Shown here: piece by piece, positions 7,870 through 16,669 of the stretch
How the letters are laid out: each line of letters begins with the position of its first letter
Position numbering within the stretch: the first letter of the stretch is position 1
NCBI RefSeq assembly: GCF_017742235.1
Contig: NZ_JAGHKQ010000004.1
Location: 1 to 64,000, forward strand
Direction: 5' to 3'
Length of the DNA: 64,000 nt
DNA from: Bacillus sp. 165
GTDB lineage: Bacteria; Bacillota; Bacilli; Bacillales; Bacillaceae_G
The notes under the pieces: generated by a model
The model's input: the letters and a program-made list of their open reading frames with translations, nothing else
Database searches by the model: none
Told to the model about the DNA's origin: nothing
Translations under genes and position numbers: made by a program

Positions 7870-7979
7870 AGGGGCTTCCCTCCTTAAAAAGTGGATTGAG
7901 GATACGATTTAGAATATAATAACAATATTGTATGGAGAAAGATGCGAATAGTAAAGACAATTTTTAGGAGGATCATCAA

Positions 7980-8759
7980 TTGCGGCAGTCATTGTATAGA
8001 TTTTTTATTGAGCTGACAAATGGGCGGTTTACGTCCTTTTTATTAAAAAGGTTTTCGCAGTCACGTTTAAGTGCAGCCATAATACCATCATATGCACGAG
8101 TTTTTAATATACAACAGGAAGAAATGGAGAAGGGATTAAAAAGCTATCGTACGTTGCATGATTTGTTTACACGTAAGCTAAAAGAGGGAGTCAGGCCGAT
8201 TGATGGTTCGGAAGATGCGGTGATTTGTCCAGTAGATGGTGTACTTGAAGATTACGGCCCTATTAGTGAATCGAAAGAATTTGTTGTCAAAGGGAAAACA
8301 TACTCGATTGAAGAGATGCTTGGCAGTCATGAAAATGCTGTTCCGTATATAGGAGGTACATATATTATTTTGTATTTAAGCCCAAGCCATTATCATCGGA
8401 TTCATAGTCCGATTGCAGGTAAGGTGCTGCAGCGCTTTGTGCTTGGCAGAAAGTCGTATCCTGTTAATCAGCTGGGCTTGAAATTTGGAAAGGAGCCTCT
8501 TTCTAAAAATTATCGTGTCGTTACAGAAATGGAGCATGACAGCAAGCGTATGATGCTTGTGAAGGTGGGGGCTATGTTTGTCAACAGCATTGAAGTAACG
8601 AATCAGAACGAACAAGTCAATAAAGGAGAAGAGATAGCCTATTTTACTTTTGGCTCGACTGTCATTCTTTTATTCCAAAAAGGAGCATTCCAACCAGCAG
8701 CTTCGTTACGAAAAAGGACGGGTGTTCGTGTTGGTCAACAGCTGGGTACATGGAATTAA
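7980..8759 (+). CDS. psd: Phosphatidylserine decarboxylase proenzyme
   Basis: This 259-residue enzyme converts phosphatidylserine to phosphatidylethanolamine at the membrane. The self-cleavage site is [12 protein letters not shown] near the C-terminus; the Ser of GST (about residue 226) becomes the pyruvoyl group of the short alpha chain. Other family blocks are [12 protein letters not shown], the His-rich [15 protein letters not shown] and [10 protein letters not shown]. The start is TTG at 7980, supported by AGGAGGA 7 bases upstream. It is divergent from pssA, which makes its substrate. The LGST motif of many members reads FGST here, which should not affect cleavage. Confidence 0.92.
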   Translation: MRQSLYRFFIELTNGRFTSFLLKRFSQSRLSAAIIPSYARVFNIQQEEMEKGLKSYRTLHDLFTRKLKEGVRPIDGSEDAVICPVDGVLEDYGPISESKEFVVKGKTYSIEEMLGSHENAVPYIGGTYIILYLSPSHYHRIHSPIAGKVLQRFVLGRKSYPVNQLGLKFGKEPLSKNYRVVTEMEHDSKRMMLVKVGAMFVNSIEVTNQNEQVNKGEEIAYFTFGSTVILLFQKGAFQPAASLRKRTGVRVGQQLGTWN

Positions 8760-8794
8760 CTATTGTAAAAACCAGTCTTTTATGATAGAAAAAA

Positions 8795-8823
8795 AGAGCT
8801 GTCTTTCTAGGACGGCTCTTTTT
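8795..8823. terminator. Bidirectional terminator between psd and sda
   Basis: AGAGCTGTC pairs with GACGGCTCT (one G-U) around a 7-base loop, flanked by A and T runs on both sides, between convergent psd and sda. Confidence 0.8.
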
Positions 8824-8837
8824 CCAGCTATATAGAG

Positions 8838-8978
8838 TTAAGACGTTTGCTTTAAATTATGCTCAAGGGATCGTCGGATAATTTCTTGTTTGATTAACAA
8901 AATAAACTCAGGGTTCAATTTCAGCTCTTTTGCTTTATAATAAGATTCAGTTAACAATTTATCGGATAATTTTTCCAT
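8838..8978 (-). CDS. sda: Sda, sporulation checkpoint inhibitor of KinA
   Basis: This is a 46-residue protein of two predicted helices ([17 protein letters not shown] and [19 protein letters not shown]). It aligns residue for residue with B. subtilis Sda, including LSDxLLxESYxKA and the IxRRSL ending. Sda binds the dimerisation domain of the sporulation kinase and blocks phosphorelay signalling when replication is disturbed. The ATG at 8978 matches the known 46-residue form. A perfect GGAGGTGA lies 21 bases upstream, an unusual distance; an in-frame CTG 12 bases before the ATG would sit at normal spacing and is an alternative start. The upstream DNA has a cluster of DnaA boxes. Confidence 0.9.
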   Translation of the reverse strand: MEKLSDKLLTESYYKAKELKLNPEFILLIKQEIIRRSLEHNLKQTS

Positions 8979-9124
8979 GTCTTCCGCCAGTAAGGCTTGT
9001 CACCTCCGGTTTGAATGTTAGAAGAATAGAGAAACTAAGATTATACAAATTGGATTATAAGTGTGAGTTAATCTATCTGTTGAATCTACTGTACCAAAAA
9101 TTTCCTTGCTGTACAATCCGCGCT

Positions 9125-9224
9125 TTATCCACAAAATACAGTGAATAACTTGTTGATTAATTGTGTGTAAAATTTCAAATATACTGAAAAAATAGCATGG
9201 AAATTGTGTACAAGGTTATCCACA
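9125..9224. promoter_or_regulatory. DnaA-box cluster upstream of sda
   Basis: Two perfect TTATCCACA boxes lie at 9125-9133 and 9216-9224. Three one-mismatch boxes on the other strand (relative to TGTGNATAA) lie at 9140-9148, 9162-9170 and 9205-9213. They sit between sda and yqeG, upstream of a minus-strand TATAAT at 9054-9059. In B. subtilis DnaA binds the sda promoter directly and activates it, so the same control is inferred here. Confidence 0.75.
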
Positions 9225-9303
9225 GACGAGCACTTTAAAAAAAGTGTCGAAAACTTTTATAGGACTTTTTTAGATATAGTGGAAATGAAAATGAGGTGGA
9301 AAG

Positions 9304-9819
9304 ATGTTAAAGTTGTTTTTACCAAGTGAATATGTCAAAAATGTTTACTATATCACTCCCGATTTATTGAAAGAACGAGGGGTAAAAGGGATTATTACTG
9401 ATTTAGATAATACGCTGATTGAATGGGATCGTGCTAACGCAACTCCTGAACTTGAAGAATGGTTTCGAACGATTAAGGAGAGCGGAATTCAAGTGACTGT
9501 TGTATCAAATAATAATGAAAGAAGAGTCAAAGCATTTTGTGACCCTCTGGGTATCCCGTTTATTCATAGTGCACGCAAACCCATGACACGTGCATTTAAA
9601 CAAGCGCTGAACAGCATGAACTATACAGAAGAAGAGGTAGTAGTGATCGGAGACCAGCTTTTAACTGATGTATTAGGTGGCAATCGTTTGGGGCTACATA
9701 CAATTTTAGTGGTACCAGTGGCGCAATCGGATGGGTTTATGACGCGATTTAATCGCAAAATAGAGCGCAGATTAATGAAGAATATGAAGCGAAAAGGCTT
9801 AATTCATTGGGAGGAATAA
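9304..9819 (+). CDS. yqeG: YqeG, HAD-superfamily phosphatase
   Basis: This is a 171-residue HAD-family hydrolase of the YqeG subfamily (related to the mitochondrial PGP phosphatase Gep4). The nucleophile motif is ITDLDNTLIEWD with Asp33 and Asp35, motif II is VVSNN near residue 67, Lys92 sits in ARKP, and the acidic motif III/IV is GDQLLTDV at 116-123. The family has been linked to phosphatidylglycerophosphate dephosphorylation, but the substrate in this organism is inferred. AGGTGG precedes the ATG. It heads the ribosome/NAD operon, with yqeH starting 3 bases after its stop. Confidence 0.88.
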   Translation: MLKLFLPSEYVKNVYYITPDLLKERGVKGIITDLDNTLIEWDRANATPELEEWFRTIKESGIQVTVVSNNNERRVKAFCDPLGIPFIHSARKPMTRAFKQALNSMNYTEEEVVVIGDQLLTDVLGGNRLGLHTILVVPVAQSDGFMTRFNRKIERRLMKNMKRKGLIHWEE

Positions 9820-9822
9820 AGA

Positions 9823-10929
9823 TTGAGTGATGCGATTAAATGTATAGGCTGCGGTGTGACAATTCAAACAGAGGATAAGCATAAACTAGGTTATGCACCG
9901 CCTTCATCATTAGAAAAAGAGCAAGTTGTATGTCAGCGATGTTTTCGCTTGAAAAATTATAATGAAATTCAGGATGTATCGTTAACGGATGATGATTTCT
10001 TGCGCATCTTAAACGGTATTGGAGAAACTGATGCATTAGTGGTTAAAATTGTTGATCTCTTTGACTTTACAGGAAGCTGGCTGCCGGGCTTGCATCGATT
10101 TGTTGGCAATAATAAAGTCCTTCTCGTTGGAAATAAAGCAGACCTTATTCCGAAATCTGTAAAAGCTGCCAAACTTATCAACTGGATGAAAAACAGTGCC
10201 AAACAGCTTGGGCTAAAGCCTGAAGATGTATTTCTCATTAGTGCTTCGAAAGGACATGGAATTAAGGAGCTTGCAGAAGCTATTGAACATTATCGTGAAG
10301 GAAGAGACGTCTATGTGGTAGGATGTACAAATGTAGGGAAGTCTACGTTCATTAATCGAATTATTAAACAGTTCAGCGAGGAAACTGAAAATGTAATTAC
10401 AACGTCTCATTTCCCAGGAACTACGTTAGATTTAATCGACATTCCATTAGACGAGCAATCGTCCTTGTATGATACGCCTGGTATTATCAATCATCATCAA
10501 ATGGCACACTTTGTTGATAAAAAAAGCTTGAAGATAATTACGCCGAATAAAGAAGTGAAGCCAATGGTGTTTCAATTAAATGAACAGCAAACATTATTTT
10601 TTGGAGGGTTGTCTCGCTTAGACTATATTAGCGGAGGACGACGTTCACTTGTATGTCATATGTCCAACCAGCTAGTGATTCATCGAACAAAGCTGGAAAA
10701 AGCCGATGACCTTTATAAAAATCACCTTGGAGAATTGCTGCAGCCTCCTTCAGGAGATGAACTGAAGGAATTTCCGGAACTTGTAAAGCATGAGTTTACA
10801 ATAAAAGAACCAAAAACAGACATCGTGTTTTCTGGACTTGGCTGGGTGACAGTCAACGAACCGGGAGCAAAAGTAGTCGTTCATGTTCCAAAAGGAGTAG
10901 GGGCATCACTGCGGAAGTCTTTAATTTAA
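9823..10929 (+). CDS. yqeH: YqeH, circularly permuted GTPase for 30S subunit assembly
   Basis: This 368-residue GTPase has permuted G motifs. A zinc-binding N-terminus (CIGC at residues 7-10 and CQRC about 30 residues later) comes first, then G4 VGNKADLI and G5 SASKG, then G1 GCTNVGKST and G3 DTPG, with a C-terminal RNA-contact domain. The family is needed for small-subunit ribosome maturation. The start is a TTG at 9823, with GGGAGG overlapping the last codons of yqeG, which implies translational coupling. Length agrees with B. subtilis YqeH. Confidence 0.93.
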   Translation: MSDAIKCIGCGVTIQTEDKHKLGYAPPSSLEKEQVVCQRCFRLKNYNEIQDVSLTDDDFLRILNGIGETDALVVKIVDLFDFTGSWLPGLHRFVGNNKVLLVGNKADLIPKSVKAAKLINWMKNSAKQLGLKPEDVFLISASKGHGIKELAEAIEHYREGRDVYVVGCTNVGKSTFINRIIKQFSEETENVITTSHFPGTTLDLIDIPLDEQSSLYDTPGIINHHQMAHFVDKKSLKIITPNKEVKPMVFQLNEQQTLFFGGLSRLDYISGGRRSLVCHMSNQLVIHRTKLEKADDLYKNHLGELLQPPSGDELKEFPELVKHEFTIKEPKTDIVFSGLGWVTVNEPGAKVVVHVPKGVGASLRKSLI

Positions 10930-10949
10930 AGACAAAAGGGGAGAGGGGC

Positions 10950-11783
10950 ATGAAGCAATTATATGGTGTGATTGGCAATCCAATCGAACATTCTATGTCG
11001 CCGCTTATACACAATGATGCATTTGTGTATCTAGGTATTAATGCTTATTATCATGCGTTTCGAATCAAAGAAAAAGATCTAGGTGATGCAGTAAAAGGAT
11101 TTAAAGCTATCGGTATTTCTGGGTTTAATGTTACTACTCCACATAAGGTAGAGATTATGCAATATTTGGACGAAGTGGACGAGCTGGCAAAGGAAATTGG
11201 AGCAGTGAATACGGTTGTAAGCAGAGATGGAAAGTTGATTGGTTATAATACGGATGGAATAGGGTATGTTCGTTCGTTGCAGTCTATTAGTAAGGGTCCC
11301 TTAAAAGAAAAAAATATTCTCGTATTAGGTGCAGGAGGCGCAGCCCGTGCAATTTTCGTTACATTAGCATCTATGGGGGTAAAGCGTGTGGATATAGCGA
11401 ATCGTACAAAGGAGCGTGCGAAAGAGCTGATTAGGTTTTATAACGATGAGGTCAATGCGAATGCGTTCAGTATACAAGAAGCTGAAGCAGTACAAAATCT
11501 ATATGATGTTATCATTCACACAACAACAGTAGGTATGCATCCAAATACGGAGGAAAGCCCCTTTTCACTTGGACACTTAAAGGAAGACTGTATTGTATCA
11601 GATATTATTTATAACCCCTTAGAAACGAAATTATTGCGAGTAGGCAGGCAGCAAGGAGCTATCACACAAAATGGAGTGGATATGTTCGTTTATCAAGGAG
11701 CTCTTGCATTTGAGTTATGGACAGGTATTTTGCCTAATATAGAACGAATGAAAAAATTAGTCACAACAAAGCTTGGAGGATAA
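10950..11783 (+). CDS. aroE: Shikimate dehydrogenase (NADP)
   Basis: This 277-residue enzyme reduces 3-dehydroshikimate to shikimate in aromatic amino acid synthesis. The substrate-binding segment is [14 protein letters not shown] near the N-terminus, the catalytic Lys is in [11 protein letters not shown], the conserved Asn and Asp are in GAVNT and GYNTDG, and the NADP glycine-rich loop is [12 protein letters not shown] followed by NRTKER. Length and motifs are typical for AroE. A GGGGAGAGGGG stretch gives the RBS. It is the third gene of the operon, between yqeH and yhbY, as in other Bacillus. Confidence 0.95.
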   Translation: MKQLYGVIGNPIEHSMSPLIHNDAFVYLGINAYYHAFRIKEKDLGDAVKGFKAIGISGFNVTTPHKVEIMQYLDEVDELAKEIGAVNTVVSRDGKLIGYNTDGIGYVRSLQSISKGPLKEKNILVLGAGGAARAIFVTLASMGVKRVDIANRTKERAKELIRFYNDEVNANAFSIQEAEAVQNLYDVIIHTTTVGMHPNTEESPFSLGHLKEDCIVSDIIYNPLETKLLRVGRQQGAITQNGVDMFVYQGALAFELWTGILPNIERMKKLVTTKLGG

Positions 11784-12080
11784 ATGATGTTAACTGGAAA
11801 ACAAAAACGATTTCTTCGTGCGAAAGCACATCACCTTAGTCCGATTTTTCAAGTAGGAAAAGGTGGAGTAAATGAAAATATGGTAAAGCAAATTGACGAT
11901 GTACTTGAGGTACGAGAACTAATCAAAGTAAGTGTGCTGCAGAATTGTGAATTTGATCGCAGTGAAGTGGCAGAAGAGCTAAGCACAGGTGCAGGGGCTG
12001 AATTAGTTCAAGTAATTGGTAACACGATTGTTTTATATAAGGAGTCAAAGGAAAATAAACAAATCGTACTTCCATCATAA
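11784..12080 (+). CDS. yhbY: YhbY/CRS1-type RNA-binding protein
   Basis: This is a 98-residue single-domain CRM protein that binds RNA and associates with pre-50S ribosomal particles in other bacteria. The family block [20 protein letters not shown] opens the protein, followed by the GKGGVNENM loop in the GxxG position and the strands [10 protein letters not shown] and [12 protein letters not shown]. The ATG at 11784 directly follows the aroE stop; a second ATG at 11787 is equally possible. It lies between aroE and nadD as in B. subtilis (yqeI). Confidence 0.92.
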   Translation: MMLTGKQKRFLRAKAHHLSPIFQVGKGGVNENMVKQIDDVLEVRELIKVSVLQNCEFDRSEVAEELSTGAGAELVQVIGNTIVLYKESKENKQIVLPS

Positions 12081-12097
12081 TCGGAGGAGCGTCTATA

Positions 12098-12679
12098 TTG
12101 AAAAAAGTCGGAATTATCGGCGGAACATTCGATCCGCCCCATAATGGCCATTTGCTTATTGCAAATGAGGTATACAGTCGTTTGGAATTGGATGAAGTAT
12201 GGTTTATGCCTAATCAAATTCCGCCTCATAAGATGGGGAAAGATATCACAAGTGTAAAAAGGCGTATAGACATGTTACAATTAGCACTTGAAGACGAACC
12301 GTTTTGTTCTGTCTGTCTGATTGAGTTAGAGCGGGAGGGCCCCTCGTATACGTATGATACTATCTTGCGTCTGCAAGAGTGCTATCTTGACTGTGAATTC
12401 TTTTTTATTATCGGCGGCGACATGGTAGAGTATTTGCCTAAATGGCATAAGGTAGATGAACTTTTAAAGCTTATCACCTTTGTAGGTGTGACTCGTCCAG
12501 GGTATACTCTCCGTTCCTTATATCCGATATTACCATTAGAAATTCCTGAATTTGCAGTTTCTTCCAGTCTCATTCGGGATCGTTTTCGTACAAATGGCAA
12601 TACAAAGCATTTACTCCCTGAGAAAATTCGAGAGTATATTGAAAGGAATGGACTCTATGGAACGTCAGCAAGCACTTGA
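12098..12679 (+). CDS. nadD: Nicotinate-nucleotide adenylyltransferase
   Basis: This 193-residue enzyme joins ATP and nicotinate mononucleotide to give deamido-NAD. The nucleotidyltransferase signature is [17 protein letters not shown] with the HNGH box at the N-terminus, and the C-terminal ATP-binding block is VSSSLIRDR. The segment [17 protein letters not shown] is also typical. The start is a TTG at 12098 after CGGAGGAG. Its 3' end overlaps the start of yqeK by 23 bases, so the two are translationally coupled. Confidence 0.94.
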   Translation: MKKVGIIGGTFDPPHNGHLLIANEVYSRLELDEVWFMPNQIPPHKMGKDITSVKRRIDMLQLALEDEPFCSVCLIELEREGPSYTYDTILRLQECYLDCEFFFIIGGDMVEYLPKWHKVDELLKLITFVGVTRPGYTLRSLYPILPLEIPEFAVSSSLIRDRFRTNGNTKHLLPEKIREYIERNGLYGTSAST

Positions 12680-13226
12680 TATCGTACGAAAGCAACTGCA
12701 TGAAAAACGCTATCTCCATACAGTGGGCGTAATGGAAACAGCGATAGAGTTAGCGGAGAGGTACAAAGTAGATAAAAAAAAAGCAGAGCTGGCGGCTATT
12801 TTTCATGACTATGCAAAATGTCGTCCAATTCAAGAGATGGAAGAGATTATAAAGCGGGAACAAATGCCCGCAGGTTTATTGGAATATAATAAAGAATTAT
12901 GGCATGCGCCTGTAGGTGCTTATTTAGTAGAAAAAGAAGCAGGGGTTACAGATCCCGAAATTCTGCAGGCGATAGCCTATCATACAAGTGGACATGAATG
13001 CATGACCATGCTTGATAAAGTAATATATGTAGCAGATTATATTGAACCGGGGAGGAAATTTCCGGGAGTGGACGAAGTACGAGAACTTGCGCGGCTAGAT
13101 TTAAATAAAGCGTTACTGCAGGCCATTAAGAATACGATTGCATTTTTAATGGAGAAAGATCAAGCTGTGTACCCATTGACGTTTCAAACATATAATGCAC
13201 TAATAAAGGAGGAAGCAGTTGAATGA
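12657..13226 (+). CDS. yqeK: YqeK, HD-domain hydrolase (Ap4A hydrolase family)
   Basis: This 189-residue metal-dependent HD hydrolase has metal ligands suggested by HTVGV, the HD pair in AAIFHDYAK, the HAPVGAYL block and YHTSG. Homologues hydrolyse diadenosine tetraphosphate (Ap4A) symmetrically, so this function is inferred. The start is set at the ATG at 12657 because the protein then begins [14 protein letters not shown] like B. subtilis YqeK and has AAAGGA 9 bases upstream; an ATG at 12648 is a weaker alternative. It overlaps nadD upstream and shares ATGA with rsfS downstream. Confidence 0.9.
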   Translation: MERQQALDIVRKQLHEKRYLHTVGVMETAIELAERYKVDKKKAELAAIFHDYAKCRPIQEMEEIIKREQMPAGLLEYNKELWHAPVGAYLVEKEAGVTDPEILQAIAYHTSGHECMTMLDKVIYVADYIEPGRKFPGVDEVRELARLDLNKALLQAIKNTIAFLMEKDQAVYPLTFQTYNALIKEEAVE

Positions 13227-13579
13227 CAGAAAAAGAATTGTTAACGGTTGCTGTGAGAGCGGCAGACGATAAAAAAGCTGAAGATATCGTGGTATTAAAT
13301 ATGAGAGGGATTTCAGCGGTAGCAGATTATTTTCTGATTTGCCATGGTAATTCTGATAAGCAAGTACAAGCGATTGTGCGTGAAATGAAGGAAAAAGTAC
13401 AGGAATACACGTTTGATGTAAAACGTATAGAGGGCTTCGATGAAGGGCGATGGGTTCTTGTAGATATGGGAGACGTAGTAGCTCACATTTTCCATAAAGA
13501 TGAAAGAGATTACTACAATCTTGAGAGACTTTGGGGGGACGCTCCAATAGAAGACATGGCTGAAGTGTTGAGCCAATGA
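13223..13579 (+). CDS. rsfS: Ribosomal silencing factor RsfS
   Basis: This 118-residue protein of the RsfS/YbeB/Iojap family binds uL14 of the large ribosomal subunit and blocks subunit joining in stationary or starved cells. Family hallmarks are the central VADYFLICHGNSDKQVQAI segment and the C-terminal EGRWVLVDMGDVVAHIF. Start and stop codons overlap those of both neighbours by four bases (ATGA), so it is embedded in the operon. Length is normal. Confidence 0.94.
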   Translation: MTEKELLTVAVRAADDKKAEDIVVLNMRGISAVADYFLICHGNSDKQVQAIVREMKEKVQEYTFDVKRIEGFDEGRWVLVDMGDVVAHIFHKDERDYYNLERLWGDAPIEDMAEVLSQ

Positions 13580-14319
13580 GCTATGAGCAATTTGCCTTTT
13601 TGTATGATGAATTGATGAGTGATGTTCCCTATGAAAAATGGGTGGATTTTGTAGAGCAGCAGCTGCAAAAACAACAGGTACGTGCACATAAAATTTTAGA
13701 CTTAGCTTGTGGTACAGGGAATATTACATTGCCGCTGGCTAAAAAAGGATATACTATAACAGGTGCCGATTTGTCAGAGGATATGTTAGCTGTAGCGCAG
13801 CAAAAAGCAACGGGTGAAGGCTTGTCTATCCCATTTTATCAGCAAGATATGACAGAGTTGGAACTTCCTGAGAGATTTGATTGCATCACGATTTTTTGTG
13901 ATTCGCTGAATTATGTATTGGAAGAACAAGGAGTACAGAGGACATTTCAGAGAGTATATGAGCACTTAAATACCGGGGGTCTTTTTTTATTTGATGTTCA
14001 TTCTGTTTACAAGGTCAATGAAGTATTCATAAATGAAACCTTTGCAGTAAATGAAGACTCTGTCGCATTGATTTGGAATTGTTTTCCGGGTGAGCTTCCA
14101 AATAGCGTGGAACATGAGTTGACTTTTTTTACTCAAGACATAGAGAAGGACATGTATCGTCGATTTGACGAGTTTCATGTACAGCGTACATATTCCATTC
14201 AAGAATTAAAGGATTGGTTAGAAGAAGCGGGATTCTCAGTTCAAAGCATCACTGATGGTTTTGAACAAACAGAGGTATTCGATACAACTGAACGCATATT
14301 TTTTGCCGCCAAAAAATAA
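13576..14319 (+). CDS. yqeM: YqeM, SAM-dependent methyltransferase
   Basis: This 247-residue class I methyltransferase has motif I ILDLACGTGN, motif post-I TITGADLSEDML and motif II RFDCITIFCDSLNY. The substrate is unknown. It is the last gene of the yqeG-yqeM operon, starting with an ATGA overlap with rsfS. No membrane segment is visible. A terminator follows about 130 bases after the stop. Confidence 0.88.
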   Translation: MSYEQFAFLYDELMSDVPYEKWVDFVEQQLQKQQVRAHKILDLACGTGNITLPLAKKGYTITGADLSEDMLAVAQQKATGEGLSIPFYQQDMTELELPERFDCITIFCDSLNYVLEEQGVQRTFQRVYEHLNTGGLFLFDVHSVYKVNEVFINETFAVNEDSVALIWNCFPGELPNSVEHELTFFTQDIEKDMYRRFDEFHVQRTYSIQELKDWLEEAGFSVQSITDGFEQTEVFDTTERIFFAAKK

Positions 14320-14447
14320 TCTCAGAGCTTTAGATTTTTGAATGCATAATACTTTGATAGGATGAAATTCTATATATTAAAGAGCATATAGACGGAGGCC
14401 TCACAGGGCTGATTAGATAATCATACAATCATTTGGTTCAAATAGTT

Positions 14448-14477
14448 AGAGCACGGAAATTTCCGTGCTCTTTTTTT
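14448..14477 (+). terminator. Terminator of the yqeG-yqeM operon
   Basis: AGAGCACGG and CCGTGCTCT form a perfect stem around AAATTT, followed by TTTTTT. It faces comER and may serve both sides. Confidence 0.85.
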
Positions 14478-14521
14478 ATAATGTAGAAGGTTTTTTATTA
14501 TTTCTTGTCGTATTCTGTATG

Positions 14522-15346
14522 TTAACAGCCTCTAAACTGTTCACTTACTTTTTCAAGATCTTCGTTGTATTTTTCATGAGTTCTTTGGAGTAAGTGTTCA
14601 AATACATCCCCTAATTCGGTATCCAACACTTTAATTCCTTCTCCGGTAATCCCGCCTTTGACACACACCTTTTCCTGTAATGTACGCAAAGTGAAAATTT
14701 CTTTTTCCAACAATTTTCCCATTCCGATCAGCATACCGCTTGCTAATTCTGTTGCTTCACGCTCGGTGATTTCAGTTTCTTTTACAGTCGCATCAATGAA
14801 GCGCTGTAGTAAATAGCTGAAAAAAGCTGGTCCGCAGCTGACGATATCTGATGCTACCCTTGTAATGTTCTCTTCAATGTGAATAGGGGTAGAGATATGT
14901 GAAAAGAGGGCAAGGAGTTTTTTTTGCCACTCTTGTGAGCAACGGTCTCCAAATGTACAAAGAGAAATACCGGCTAATGCGCGGTTTGTTATACTGGGGA
15001 TCATACGTGCCACATTGCAATTTACAATCGATTCTAACTGCTTTACACTAACAGGGCTCGTAATGGAAACAAGACATTTTTCTTGTGTAAATAGTGAATG
15101 GTGTTGTTGTAATAAAGGATGCATATCAAGTGGTTTCACACACAAAAAAATCAAATCTGATTTTTTCACTACTTCCTGTATCGTTTTTCCCACATTAATA
15201 CCTGGATATTGCTCTTTAATGTTATATGCCTTTGCTAATGTACGATTCACAATTGTTAAGCGCGAGGGTTGTACGGCATTTGCTTCAATGAATGCGTCAA
15301 TCAGAATTTTCCCCATATTACCTGTACCTATAATTCCTATGTTCAA
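14522..15346 (-). CDS. comER: ComER, pyrroline-5-carboxylate reductase-like protein
   Basis: This 274-residue protein has a ProC-like fold. It begins with the dinucleotide loop MNIGIIGTGNMGKIL, has the IFLCVKPLD block, and has a C-terminal domain with VKGGITGEGIKVL that resembles but does not exactly match the GGTT motif of true proline enzymes. In B. subtilis comER is transcribed opposite to comEABC and is not needed for competence itself; B. cereus-group homologues have been linked to sporulation and biofilm control. It is divergent from comEA, with about 100 bases between them. Confidence 0.88.
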   Translation of the reverse strand: MNIGIIGTGNMGKILIDAFIEANAVQPSRLTIVNRTLAKAYNIKEQYPGINVGKTIQEVVKKSDLIFLCVKPLDMHPLLQQHHSLFTQEKCLVSITSPVSVKQLESIVNCNVARMIPSITNRALAGISLCTFGDRCSQEWQKKLLALFSHISTPIHIEENITRVASDIVSCGPAFFSYLLQRFIDATVKETEITEREATELASGMLIGMGKLLEKEIFTLRTLQEKVCVKGGITGEGIKVLDTELGDVFEHLLQRTHEKYNEDLEKVSEQFRGC

Positions 15347-15445
15347 TGTTCCATCCCCTCCTTTGTAAAATCTTTCTCCTAAACAATATGAATGTCTTTT
15401 CCGATTTATGATTTTCTATAGTATCAAAAAAGGAGTGTACCTAAA

Positions 15446-16027
15446 ATGAATCTTTCTATCTCTAAAAAATGGTTATTGCTGGGTGTAGCAGCAGTAGGGA
15501 TACTGCTCTTCATTTATACTTTGACTAACCAAGCCGAAGAAACTGAAAATATCCCACCGCCCATATTAAAAGAAAAAGAAGAGGAGGATTTTAAGGCACC
15601 TGGATTTGTTATGGTGGACGTGAAAGGAGCGGTTGCCAAAGAAGGTGTGTATGAGCTGCCGCAAGGAGCTAGGGTTATAGATGCGATTGCAAAGGCAGGA
15701 GGCTTCTTGGAAAAGGCGGATAAAGCAAAGGTAAACTTAGCTTCGTTAGCAAGAGATGAAATGGTGATTTACGTACCTGTGCAAGGAGAACTACAAGAAG
15801 CAGGAGTTGTCCCTCCATCTGTATCAGGAGAAGGGAAAATAGCTATAAATCAAGCGACAGCAGAACAATTACAAGAGATACCGGGAGTGGGACCTTCTAA
15901 AGCCGCCAATATTATTCGCTACAGAGAAGAGCAAGGGGCATTTCAAAAACTGGAAGATTTACTGGAAGTAGACGGTATAGGAGAAAAATCGCTTGAAAAA
16001 ATGAAAGATTATATCATTGTACCGTAA
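15446..16027 (+). CDS. comEA: ComEA, membrane-anchored DNA receptor for transformation
   Basis: This 193-residue protein has one membrane anchor near residues 10-27, a charged linker, an SLBB-type domain around residues 52-115 (FVMVDVKGAVAKEGVYEL followed by AIAKAGGF) and two helix-hairpin-helix motifs at the C-terminus (INQATAEQLQEIPGVGPSKA and LEEVDGIGEKSL-like LLEVDGIGEKSL). The HhH part binds double-stranded DNA outside the membrane. AAGGAG precedes the ATG. It is the first gene of the late competence operon. Confidence 0.94.
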   Translation: MNLSISKKWLLLGVAAVGILLFIYTLTNQAEETENIPPPILKEKEEEDFKAPGFVMVDVKGAVAKEGVYELPQGARVIDAIAKAGGFLEKADKAKVNLASLARDEMVIYVPVQGELQEAGVVPPSVSGEGKIAINQATAEQLQEIPGVGPSKAANIIRYREEQGAFQKLEDLLEVDGIGEKSLEKMKDYIIVP

Positions 16028-16090
16028 AAGAGGTTTGACGCTTGTGCTATAAACTGGCTACACTGAAAGGAGAGAAAATGGGGGTGCAGC

Positions 16091-16648
16091 ATGGAACGAA
16101 TTTCGTGGGACCAATATTTTATGACGCAAAGTCATTTATTATCATTGAGGAGCACATGTACACGTTTAGCGGTAGGAGCAACCATTGTACGGGACAAACG
16201 TATTATTGCCGGGGGATATAATGGATCTATTGCCGGGGGAACTCATTGTGCAGACGAAGGCTGTTATGTTATCGACAATCATTGCGTAAGAACCATTCAT
16301 GCAGAAGTAAATGCATTGCTGCAATGTGCTAAATTTGGTGTGAAAACCGAAGGAGCAGAAATATATGTTACGCATTTTCCTTGTTTGAATTGCTGTAAAG
16401 CGATTATTCAAAGTGGCATTACAGCAGTATACTATGCTGAAGATTATAAAAATCATCCATATGCCATTGAACTGTTTCAACAAGCGAATGTGAAAGTCAA
16501 CCATGTGCCGCTGCAATATTCCATAGCTTCTATTGAACAGGACGAAAATGTAAGGAAGATACGTGAGCTTCTTGGGAGTCCGAACATTGAGAGTATTCAA
16601 GAGCAAGATATCCGTCGTTTGTTAACAGATATACAGAAGCTGCTCTAA
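16091..16648 (+). CDS. comEB: ComEB, dCMP deaminase-family protein
   Basis: This 185-residue zinc-dependent deaminase carries HAEVNALLQC (zinc His and catalytic Glu) and PCLNCCKAIIQSG (zinc cysteines), and an additional Cys/His-rich stretch after TRLAVGATIVRDK. It should convert dCMP to dUMP. In B. subtilis ComEB is also reported to help localise competence proteins at the cell pole. GGGGGTG precedes the ATG at 16091. It lies between comEA and comEC with short spacers. Confidence 0.92.
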   Translation: MERISWDQYFMTQSHLLSLRSTCTRLAVGATIVRDKRIIAGGYNGSIAGGTHCADEGCYVIDNHCVRTIHAEVNALLQCAKFGVKTEGAEIYVTHFPCLNCCKAIIQSGITAVYYAEDYKNHPYAIELFQQANVKVNHVPLQYSIASIEQDENVRKIRELLGSPNIESIQEQDIRRLLTDIQKLL

Positions 16649-16669
16649 CCATTGTGAGGTGATAGTATT

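Noticed and set aside
14370-14430. GAGGCCTC palindrome after yqeM
   Set aside because: It is only 8 bases long with no T run or neighbouring symmetry; the operon terminator is at 14448-14477.
15015-15368. Plus-strand frame of 117 codons within comER
   Set aside because: It is a shadow of comER; no ribosome binding site and no family resemblance.
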